Notes under the pieces: model-generated | The model's input: only the letters and a program-made list of their open reading frames with translations | Databases searched by the model: none | Told to the model about the DNA's origin: nothing | Shown: positions 33,142 through 41,479 of the stretch, in pieces | Layout of the letters: every line of letters begins with the position of its first letter | Numbering within the stretch: the first letter of the stretch is position 1 | Origin: Chromera velia | Lineage: Eukaryota > Sar > Chromeraceae | Assembly (NCBI GenBank): GCA_018398765.1 | Contig: JAHBMJ010000465.1 | Location: 1 to 45,000, forward strand | Direction: 5' to 3' | Length of the DNA stretch: 45,000 nt | Position numbers and translations under genes: made by a program

Positions 33142-35735
33142 TACATACAAGCACAAATACACATGAACATGAGTGAACTGTCTGCTTTCGCATTCATTCA
33201 TTCATTCATTCATTCATTCATTCATTCATTCATTCATTCATTCGTCTAGCCAGCCGTTCAGCCATCACTTTAGAATGCCCACCAACCCGTCCAACGTTGA
33301 AAGAGCCAAGTTGGTCACACAAACAGGCAAAGCCCACCAAAAAACCCAAAAGAACCACAACAACGAATCAATCAATACCACACTCAGACAGTCAGTCAGT
33401 CACTCAGACAGTCAGTCAGTCACTGAAGCCGGCAGGCAGCCGGAAAACTAAACAGCCAGGCAATGCGTCAAACTCCTTCCAGTGAATCTGCTACCAACAA
33501 AAAAAAGAAACACCCACCCAGTCTCAAAAGTCTCTGCACGTGAGTCACCGCGTCGATCAAAACAGGGCCCCACTCCCCCGCTGCCCCCCCCCCTCCCCCC
33601 TGGCGCCTCTGACTCTGACTCTGCCTCTGCGTCTGAGACTTCCGCTGCCCCCCCTCTCCATGAGCACACGCAAGCAGCTGAGCATGTCCCGCCGCAAAGA
33701 GGTCCTTCAAGAGCTGCTCTCTCTCACATCGGAACACAGAAAGGGCACTCGATAATTTGTCGCCGAGAATGTGAATGGGTATCACATAGAAGACGAATGG
33801 GTGGGCAAGAAGCGACAACAGCCGTGAGTCCATTTTGATCTCCACACCCATCTCTCCGGCTCTTTTGCGTACTCGAGAAACTCGTACGCGATAGAAGTTG
33901 CGGCACAATGGCGTCTGAGAATGTTCATGCCTGTCTACTTGCGTAGTATCATCCTACTCGCTCTTGAAGGATGAATCTGAATACAAAGAGAAGAGGTTTT
34001 CTGTCCTTTTCCATTTTGCCTCGTTTTCGTTAGTCCTTCTCAAGTCTTGACTCTTCCTTTCCGAGAGAAATCCGCAGATCATGTGTGAATCTTGCTCCAG
34101 CGAAGATGCATGTTGACTAACTCACCCACCATGTTTTCCGTTTTCAGTTGAAGCGAACTCTCGTCCATCGCCACGGAGTGACGCTCCAGGGCTCGCACCT
34201 GCATTTATTTATTTGCATTTCCATGTGCAGGGAGGGTGGGGAGAGGGATGTTAAAAGAAAATCCGATAGATACAACGGGCAGACACCCGATCTTTGGGCC
34301 CGAAAGAAACGCGAAAGAAAAACGCAAAGCATTCGACCAGAATTCAGACGTTCGAGTGTCGAGTGCGCGAAAAGAGAATCACGGCCCGTGCACCAACAGT
34401 AGCCATGGCGCATGCTGAAAGTCAAGAAGTCATGTATAGACCCTTCTTCGTCGAGCATCGGAAGTAATAAAACAACCCCGTCTTCGTTCTTCGTCGGGGA
34501 CACCCCCGTTCCCCCCCTTCAAACTGACCACATCCTTCAGGACTTCCAGCTCGTCCTTCATTAACAGAATCTGAACGATTATGTGAACACACATAGAGAT
34601 GCACACACATGCCACTCATATGCATGTTCACACAGATTGAGATATGTGCCTTCAAAACCGTCAGACTGAGTGGGACTACACAACAAGGCTAGAATTCAAA
34701 AGACATTCTTCGCAACGAATTGTCCCCTCTTTTCATCCTGCTTCTCGTCCGTCGTACCGGATTCCATTCCTTTCCAATCTTCCGCTCTCCTCTTCCCGTT
34801 TCTTTTGGAGCCTCGCATTGGAAAGCCTGAACACGGAATCTGCAATCAGGTGCTTCCAACCGCTTCCAACCGCTTTTCGCGTTGGTTCTTGAAAAACTGA
34901 AATACGGATGAGAAGGTACGAATACGCTTTGAGACGACAGCCCCCCCCTCTTCTCCCCTTACCTCATCGTCTAGAGCCTGTCGGAGCGCCCCCACAACTT
35001 CTGTGGAGGCATCGACTTCCGAGAAGTTCCTCTTTTGACCGAATTGCAGAAGGAAAGCGGAGCGCTGCCTCTGGACCTCGGCACCCAATTCGAGAGACCC
35101 ATGCACAACAGCGCCTCCACCCAGGACCTCGTCATTCGTGTCCCCTCCACTCGCATTCCATCTCTGCATGCACACACACATACAGATGCAGACTCTCTCT
35201 CTCTCTCACACACACGTACACACACACACATACACACGCGCGCGCGCGAACGCATGCATGCACGCACGTGTACACGCATGCATGCATGCAAACAGAGAGA
35301 GAGAGAGACGGGTTACATCCCATCACAACAGTTTGCTTGCCCTACACATTTCTATTCAGGCAAAGACCATCGGTGCAGCACTACAGAGTGGCAGAAGTAC
35401 GGACGCGTCATGAGTATGTAGTGCAATGTTCTCACAACCCATGGGTCCAAACACCGTGCTCGGATACGTAAATGCATGCGCTCTTGAATACACATATATG
35501 CGAGAGTTGACGTTTCGACTGCATGTGGAAAGGAAATTGCGCGAGGGATGCATCCTTCAGCACTGACCGAGGGTCTCTGGGTGAAGTCGGACCTCACACA
35601 CCCCTCCTTCCCGAATCCGGAGACAGCCCCCGAAGGGGAAGAAGGGAGCTGGTGCTGCACGGAACTCCTGCCTCCATGGGTCTTATGCGAGAGCTCCCCC
35701 AACCAGTGCTCGAGTCGCTGGTGCCTCCCCAACAT
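12442..35735 (-). CDS. giant TRAF-type zinc-finger array protein with IPT/TIG domain (about 53 exons)
   Basis: ATG at 35735-35733, with an in-frame TGA 13 codons upstream. Exons joined by GT-AG introns keep phase throughout; with stop 12790-12788 the coding sum is 8,418 nt (2,805 aa), and with the TM-bearing last exon about 2,877 aa. Order: N-terminal region of about 835 aa (exons 1-10); about 65 modules of the form CxCG or CxxCG, then about 10 residues, L-x-x-H and C, as in TRAF-type zinc fingers (exons 11-48); an IPT/TIG domain (exons 49-50); a C-terminal region (exons 51-53). TRAF-type fingers bind zinc and usually mediate protein contacts; no catalytic or RING domain is visible, so a scaffold or receptor-proximal role is inference. 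Because the array runs over many small exons, automated annotation probably splits it. Weakest points are the exon 8/9 junction and the 3' end, which has three alternatives. Confidence 0.8.
13590..13762 (-). other. read-through of intron 50: possible tail anchor
   Basis: If the donor after KYKAPR is not used, the exon 50 frame stays open to a TGA at 13592-13590. It then encodes a linker and a strong hydrophobic helix (LLTTAIFFMSVCLVVFLV), followed by a short polar tail. That would give a tail-anchored protein ending just after the IPT/TIG domain. A helix of this quality is not expected from a random intron, so an alternative transcript, or a true gene end here, is plausible. Confidence 0.45.
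13762..14416 (-). other. exons 49-50: IPT/TIG domain of the zinc-finger giant
   Basis: Exon 14416-14321 gives the start of an IPT/TIG fold, EIQPLEGPAEGGTEVQI, matching the family signature I-x-P-x-x-G-P-x-x-G-G-T-x-V-x-I. Exon 13973-13762 continues with VFFGETRVSA, then a low-complexity Lys/Ala loop, then KWKVKLPPSG, VPVKLQVGG and FAELKYKAP, which correspond to the later strands and the closing F-x-Y. IPT/TIG domains are immunoglobulin-like and occur in transcription factors, plexins and many protist surface proteins. Its place directly after the finger array is unusual. The insertion between strands makes it longer than a standard domain of about 85 aa. Confidence 0.75.
16197..16291. repeat. 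compound tetranucleotide array (ATTC)n-(AGTC)n-(AATC)n
   Basis: Lies in the intron between exons 44 and 45 of the zinc-finger giant. Three different four-base units follow one another with single-base changes between them. Confidence 0.9.
19016..19039. repeat. (CA)n microsatellite
   Basis: Starts just upstream (on the minus strand) of the acceptor of cassette exon 19011-18870, where it replaces the usual pyrimidine tract with a TG repeat. Confidence 0.9.
24745..24844. repeat. 50-bp tandem duplication in an intron
   Basis: CTCTCTAGCTGCC occurs at 24748 and again at 24798, and the flanking sequence (GGAGCGC, GGGAGGTGA) is also copied with mismatches. It lies immediately inside the intron after exon 25006-24851. 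Confidence 0.75.
24851..29873 (-). other. exons 11-21: N-terminal part of the TRAF-type finger array
   Basis: Exons: 29873-29582, 29250-29132, 28806-28721, 28451-28160, 27991-27839, 27582-27259, 26972-26577, 26370-26293, 25828-25751, 25360-25205 and 25006-24851. They hold about 27 modules. Typical units are VSCDCGRQVPKRQLDVH, VRCECGALVRRADVVRH and VECSCGRWMERAELLAH. Three modules have the longer spacing CPxGCG (in 28806-28721, 27582-27259 and 26972-26577). Exon 17 carries five modules without an intron. Exon sizes here (78, 156, 324, 396 nt) are multiples of one 78-nt, 26-aa module, unlike the cassette arrangement that follows. The exon 29873-29582 starts straight after the N-terminal region. 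Confidence 0.85.
29513..29575. repeat. (CTCA)n array
   Basis: Begins about 7 bp inside the intron downstream (minus strand) of exon 29873-29582, so the donor is nearly in contact with the repeat. Confidence 0.9.
31913..31957. repeat. CT/GT/GA dinucleotide tract
   Basis: CTCTCT, then GTGTGT, then GAGAGA in the intron upstream (minus strand) of exon 31875-31341; provides its pyrimidine tract. Confidence 0.8.
32200..32231. repeat. (GAAA)n array
   Basis: Intronic, between exons 32525-32430 and 31875-31341 of the zinc-finger giant; preceded by imperfect GAAA/CAAA units from about 32155. Confidence 0.85.
32959..32983. repeat. (TTTC)n array
   Basis: Intronic microsatellite downstream (minus strand) of the tiny exon 33053-33019. 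Confidence 0.85.
33109..33138. repeat. (CA)n microsatellite
   Basis: Intronic, about 55 bp upstream (minus strand) of exon 33053-33019. Confidence 0.9.
33191..33243. repeat. (ATTC)n array
   Basis: Thirteen or so perfect ATTC units inside an intron of the zinc-finger giant; the same unit recurs at 16197 and 37112. Confidence 0.9.
35164..35317. repeat. CA/CT/GA and CATG-rich low-complexity tract
   Basis: Intron 1 of the zinc-finger giant is largely CACACA, CTCTCT, CGCGCG, GCATGCAT and GAGAGA runs. It explains the spurious His/Thr- and Cys/Val-rich ORFs on both strands. Confidence 0.8.
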
Positions 35736-36524
35736 GAGGTCCACGCAGCCTCTATCGACGACAACGGGGATTCACAGGTGGACCAGCATCCGGTGGAGGC
35801 AGTATAGTGCGTAGACACTGAACAAAAGTCAAAATCAACCCGGCCCCACCTACAAATATGCCCTTGCACTCACCGGCACTCTCAAAGTCGAAGGAACCCC
35901 TGAGCATGAACAAAGCGGTGGCCCTTCGAATGTATAGCACAGAGGCAAGTTGCCATGAAGCAGGAAGCAGGCATACATGCAAATGTAGGATCCACGCGCA
36001 TATCGACCGATCGATCTGTCTCTTAATTTCCATTTCCCGTGCACATGCATGCATGCATGCAAACTGCGCGATCGATACGTACACGAGAGTGGGCGCGCAT
36101 CGCGCGCAGACGTTGTCGTGACCCTGACTTCTTGTGCGCAAAATTATACAGCATAGCATGAAAAAAAATATATACAGCTTATAATTGCAGTTGTACATAA
36201 AATTATATAGCATGAAAAAAATTATACAGCAGTGGAGTCTGGCGTTGAAGCGGCCCGAACGATGTTTAAATGCCGCCATCATATATGTACACAATGTCAT
36301 TGTTAGCTTAAGAAATTATATACATCTAGAAGTTCAGTGTGAAAGATTGTCTATTGCATTAGCTAGGAATGTGAATCATCATAAGGTAAAAAAGAGAGCA
36401 GAGACCAGAAGAAAAACATACACACACAAAAAAAAAGTTAGAACAAAGAAGAACAACTGTAATTTATGATAAAATTAGACGGGTTTATAGTCTAACAAAA
36501 TTATAATATTATAGGGCGGAACAT

Positions 36525-36574
<50 letters not shown>

Positions 36575-37570
36575 ATATAGTATAGTGAAACATGCGTGCA
36601 TATGTTCTATCATAACCCCCAAACAACCACATATATGCACACATGTTTAGATTAATATATATAGATGAAATTTAATTAAATACGATATAAGATTTAGAAT
36701 GAAAATACATAGGTTTCTACACAGGTAATTGCCATGCAGCCCCCATACTACCCCACACTCAGGCTACGTGGTCTAAAGTTTTTACTTTCAATTAAAAAAT
36801 GCCAGTAATGAATTTACTACTACTAACGATGATAAATAATGATAATGATCATCAAATAATGAAGAAAGAATTGTTTTTTTATGTGAAGATTTTAAAAATC
36901 AAAGTGATCAACAAATGGTTTAATATTCATAACGCGGGCCAGTGGGGCCCCAAAATCATGCATCGATCAAGATCCTATGATCATCATAACAAAGTGTATG
37001 CCATTGCTCCAAAAATCCCATCATTGAAGCGTTCATTCATTTACTAAGTCAAATTTTGATCATCTCATTTTTCATTGAAACATTTATGAAATCGCACATT
37101 CATTTATGCATTTATTCATTCATTCATTCATTCATTCATTCGTTCGTTCATTCATTCATTCTCTTATTCATTAATTTATGCGTGCACTTATGCATGTGTG
37201 TATATACATCACTACTTCATACTTGTGTCCTGACTCGACTCCTTCACACAAATATCGCGGAAGCATCAGTGAGGGCGGAGATAAAGACAGGGGTTGACAG
37301 AGGACCAGCCAGGGAGGGAGAGAATCAATCAGGCCAATACATGGGCAAGCAAGGGAGTGAGCAGGAACAGCAGGCTCGGATCAAGAGGAGTCATTGACTA
37401 GATTCAGTGTGCATGGCTTTTGTGCATGTCTCTCTTGAGGGACTCTCTTTATCGACAGGCCGGAGGCGTCATTCCGTCCTTCTAGTGAGTAAGCCCGAAA
37501 TCGGCCATAAACCAGGCGGCCTTTCTCTGGCCATCATGAGACAGCGACTTGCTCACAATCAGTGGGTCAG
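35736..37570. other. AT-rich intergenic with (AATC)n and (ATTC)n arrays
   Basis: Upstream flank of the zinc-finger giant and downstream flank of the gene ending at 37571. From about 36130 to 37060 it is strongly AT-rich. It holds (AATC)n at 36525-36572 and (ATTC)n at 37112-37160. An exon-like segment with a GTGAGT donor lies near 35960-35876 and could be a 5' exon of the giant gene, but it does not join in a clear frame. No independent gene is supported. Confidence 0.6.
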
Positions 37571-40500
37571 TCAGTCCGAGTCTGATCCAGGATCTGGGTA
37601 TCCTAGAAGCAGATTGTCAAGCTGCTGGTCTGCATCTCGCCCGTTGTCTGTGGGGGGACGTGGGTTTTGTTCGTTCTCTGCTTCTGCTGTCTGACTGTCA
37701 GATGAGTCCGAGTCGTTATCTTCTTGCAGCACCAAGTTTGTCTCCCCCCTCTTCACCCTCTCCGTCTCTTCCTTCAAGCCCAGGGGACGGAAAGAACATG
37801 CCGCATCATACCAAAAGATGCCCAGACGACTACGCATGCCAAGGGAGACACCATCGGAAAGCTTTGGGGGCTCCTTGTCCTTCTCCCCTTCTTCATTTTT
37901 CTGCTGCTTTCCCTGATCTCTCTCCTGCTGAATAGGTGCCGTCTCTTCTTCCTTGGCGGTTTCGAAAACCGTTCTTTCTTCTTCCGCCTCTTTTGTATCC
38001 TCTTCATCTTCTTTTTCTTCGTCTTCTTCCTCATCCCTCTCTTCTTCCTCTCCCTCCATCTTGCTCCGCTTCTGCTTCTAGGTTCTGATCTGTCTTTCCC
38101 CCTCCCCCCTTTTCTGCCTCCTGACTCCCTCCCCCCCTCCCTTCCAACCCCTCCCAAGACTCTGAACATCTAGAGCCAGAGTCAGATCCTTCAAACGAAG
38201 AGGCAGACGAAGACGAAGAAGACGCCCCCTCCAAAGACTTGTCGGCCTCTTCTGCCGATTGCCTGCATATGTTCAGTCGTTGGATACACTCCATGCATTC
38301 AGGGCAAATGGCAAAAGGCAAGCAGGAGTCATGCGTTCTGCTCGGTAGAAAACACCACTTTGCTCTCCATAGCATTTAGAAAGAAAAACTTGAAAAGAAA
38401 AGAAGAAGCCAGTCGTAGCCTGTCCAATCCAGAGCAGTTCACTCACGCTCGCACGTTTCTCAATAAACAAGCGACTTTTCCTGGTTTAAAAACCAAGAAG
38501 CCTCTCCAAGTCTTCTGTTCTTGTTTTCTCTCTTTTTTGGCTCACCGGCGAGGAGCGGGCTGTACTTCATCTGCGTCGCTGACGTTGACTGCAAGCACAC
38601 AGGGAGGCAGGCAGGCAGACAGAAAAAAGATAATGGCTAGGGACCTCAGACCCTACTTAGTCTAAGAGCCCAGTGCATACCGGAACATTCAACTTCAAAC
38701 GACACATGTTGCACGAGTCTCAAAATCAAAACCAATATGTCATATGCAGTTGTCTGTCCATCACACATACCCCAAAATAAAAGGATAAGAAACGAAAAGA
38801 CAGCAACAGGCAGCCTTCGCAGAAAGCAAGGAAGATGGACAGAAATAGATTGAGCATAAAGCTGACCTGAGTAAACTTCGTCTCTGTCTTCTCTCACAAA
38901 CGGAGCAGGGAGAGCCCGTTCAAGCCAATCTTCCTCCTCCGACTCCATTCCCTCATCCCTTCCTCTTTCTCCCTCCCCCTTTTCTTCCTCCCCTTCACTT
39001 GCCCCAAACAAATCAAGGTCCACCTCCCCCTCCTCAGGAGCGCTCTCCTTCATTGAGGGGCTAGGGGCCAGAGGAAGCCAACACTCCAGGGCCAGGCCGT
39101 GGACGGAAGCGACCTAGAAGCGGTGTTTGATCGTTGGAACAACTGATAGCTGCACGGTTTAGGCATCCGCCTATTGGCTTTCTTTTATTCGCATAGACTC
39201 GGAGGCAGACAGGCACATAAGCAGGGGGGACAAAAAATCTTTTACTTTTTGTCATTTCTTTCAGTTTTGTTCAGAAAACATACTGGGGATGGACGGGGAC
39301 TGACAGTAAACCCATAGGGAGATTAATGGATCCAAAAGTATATCAGCTTCAGAGAAAAAGTGAAGAGTGAAACATGTTGACAAAGGCATACCCACATGCA
39401 TACGATAACACACATACACCCGCGCGTGCGCGTAGATACAAACACACACACACACACATACAAAGAGAGTCAGAGAGAGAGAGAGAGCGAAAGAAGAGAG
39501 ACCTTGAAGTCAGGGTTGCCTCCCAGGTGCATCACCCCAAAATGCTTGGAGAGAGGCAGTTCCACAAACGCATAGTCACAAAGACCTTGTTCGCCGCCTT
39601 TCTCGTCCATCCTTCTCCCTCTGCCTCTCGTCGATGGGCCCCTCTGACGACGGCTCTTGGGAAGGTGTGCGTCCTCAACAAATCTGCAGGTAGGCAGGCA
39701 GGCAAGAACATACATCGACCTTTTTGGTGGGCGCATGAATAATTTCGTCAAAGATGAAGCTGAAGGCAGTAAGTTGAATTGTTGAAAAATCTGGAGTCAA
39801 CAAAGACAAGCACGGCAACCCACCCACAGTACCCTTACACCCATCCTTACATTGTTGTTGGAAGAAGTCTGGTGGACCCCCACACCAACACACTAACCGG
39901 TACTTCGGCCGTACCCCCCTTTCCTTTGCTTTATCTCTCACCACCGTGAGAGCCGTATGGACCGCAGAACACCACACATTGACCTCGACATCCGACAGCT
40001 GAGAGACGAGGGAAACCGAGCTGCTGCTTCCTCCATCTCGTTTTTTCTTTTCGTCTTCTTCCTGTGCGCCCTCGCCGTCGAAATCCGGACCTAAAAGTGG
40101 CACGCCTGGTTTGTTGTAATGCAGATGGAGGGCCAGGATGGGGGGGTCTGTGGTAGCCTGAGCGACCCGATCCCGGATATACCGCACCCAACGAGCGACC
40201 ACCGCCATCGCTGCCTAGTCTAGAATCTTCTTCTTCGCTCTCATGAAGCAGAGATAGTGCTGCATTGAAACAGTAAGGGAAGGCAAGGGGAGAAGTCGAA
40301 AGGTCGATTCGGTACGAGATTCCTCTTTCATTTTCGTCATCCGTTTTGTAGTTCCGATGATGTAATTGGCTCGGCCAATATGCGGATAGTGTCTGACTAG
40401 CTGGCTGACTGACCCATAGAATAACGGTTGAGTGCATCTGTAGGAATGTGCGGAGGGCTCTGAGGACGTCGTCGAGGTTGGCAGTCGAGTCGAGGAGGAC

Positions 40501-41471
40501 GGCGTTCTGACCGAAAGAGAAGAAAGCGTCTCCCACCTGCACGCAGCCACACACACACACACACACACACATACACACATACACACACATATGCAGGGAG
40601 GTAGAATTCGGCAGCTGATGGAGTGACAAAGTGAAGAACGAAAGGAGTAAAGAGACGAAACAAAAAGCACTCAACCGACGAACCGAAAGAAAGGGGCAAA
40701 GGAGAAAAACGAATGAAATACGAAAGGGCAAGTGCAGATCTTTCCTTCCAATCTCATGTGACTGGGGTGTGCATATCCAATCAAACAGAGAGATCCATCA
40801 CCTTCCATTGGACTCCATTCAACTCCACTCACTTTCTTCAGCTGCGAAGGCCGCAGAGGGAACCCGCTCTTTCGTAACCTCTCCGGAACGACGCAACCGA
40901 AGAGACGCCCTGCGTTCCTCCCAGTCTCGAAGGAACTGCTCTCTTCAAGCGATGCCAAACCGAAAGCTGTTGAGGCGTTTCCGTCCTCATCATACATGGT
41001 TGAGCCCTCGATGTCCCTAGTTGTCTGCTTCTTGAAAGAAGCCAATCGCACCAAAGACTTGAAAAATGATGGTGAAGATGCTGGCGCGCCCCCTTTTTCT
41101 CATCTCTCTTCTCCCCCTTCCCCATCTAGAATTGAAGAGGCAGATGAACCCTTTCGCGGCGCTTCCAGATCTCTTCCTCCTTTTCCCTTCCCTCCCCAAA
41201 CCCCCTTCTTCCCCTTCTTGAGATCATTCCCTCCTCTTTCCGGGTCCATATCGATTCGGAATTCACCCGACCGATTGCCTCTCTCTCCCCTGCCAGACGT
41301 GGAGGAAGCTTCAGCCATGTACCCCGCCAATCGAGTTTTTGAATGCGTACTGGGGGACACCGCTTTTCCTTTCCCATTCCCTTTCTTGCTCTTCCCGCCC
41401 GCGTCCTTCCCTCCACGTTTACTTTTTCCTTGGGAGGGACGAGTGGGGCTGGGTGAGCGGTCGGCCCACAT
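37571..41471 (-). CDS. ten-exon gene, unrecognised protein of about 706 aa with acidic C-terminus
   Basis: Proposed exons: 41471-41202, 41057-40833, 40536-40414, 40214-39851, 39790-39720, 39673-39503, 39113-38867, 38588-38546, 38262-38149 and 38063-37571 (TGA). Phases agree along the chain; exons 3-8 have good splice signals (for example GTGAGT, GTCAGT, GTAAGG and GTGAGC donors). Exon 1 is basic and Gly/Lys-rich. Exon 2 has MYDEDGNASTAFGLASLEE. Exons 3-5 look globular, with LDDVLRALRTFLQ, ILALHLHYNKPGVPLLGPDF, RLVCWCGGPPDFFQQ and TAFSFIFDEIIHAP. Exon 6 has FVELPLSKHFGVMHLGGN. Exons 7-10 are increasingly Glu/Ser-rich. No known domain is recognised. Start and exon 1/2 junction are uncertain: a frame-keeping TGA at 41102-41100 lies in the proposed intron. 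The last acceptor is also weak. Confidence 0.62.
39441..39487. repeat. (CA)n and (GA)n tract
   Basis: Intronic dinucleotide runs just downstream (minus strand) of exon 39673-39503. Confidence 0.85.
40548..40590. repeat. (CA)n microsatellite
   Basis: Intronic, immediately upstream (minus strand) of the GCAG acceptor of exon 40536-40414. Confidence 0.9.
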
Positions 41472-41479
41472 CGCTTCGT

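Larger units (their letters stand above)
30071..35735 (-). other. exons 1-10: N-terminal region of the zinc-finger giant
   Basis: Exons: 35735-35568, 35163-34963, 34570-34529, 34198-34130, 33914-33518, 33053-33019, 32525-32430, 31875-31341, 31266-31208 (acceptor could be 31254) and 30973-30071. All phases agree. Exons 3-4 read as a helical, possibly coiled-coil stretch (MKDELEVLKDV, then ALERHSVAMDESSLQLK). Exon 5 has a hydrophobic patch (LAHPFVFYVIPIHIL) and a Gln/Gly-rich tract. Exon 8 is Lys/Glu-rich and charged, ending in a helix. Exon 10 is the longest (301 codons) and contains a charged segment RLICGRLSACLENRRRRWEA and a Gly-rich segment with CGICG. No known domain is recognised. Exon 6 is only 35 nt and exon 3 only 42 nt. 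Confidence 0.7.

Noticed and set aside
35772-35774. In-frame TGA between two protein-like stretches upstream of the giant gene, first read as a recoded Trp or a 24-nt intron
   Set aside because: The first ATG after it (35735) gives an exon with perfect phase to the next exon, so the TGA is simply an upstream stop in the 5' leader.
41100-41102. In-frame TGA between two coding-looking segments of the 37571-41471 gene
   Set aside because: A phase-0 intron from 41201 to 41058 removes it; the sequence around it is low-complexity, and recoding is not needed.
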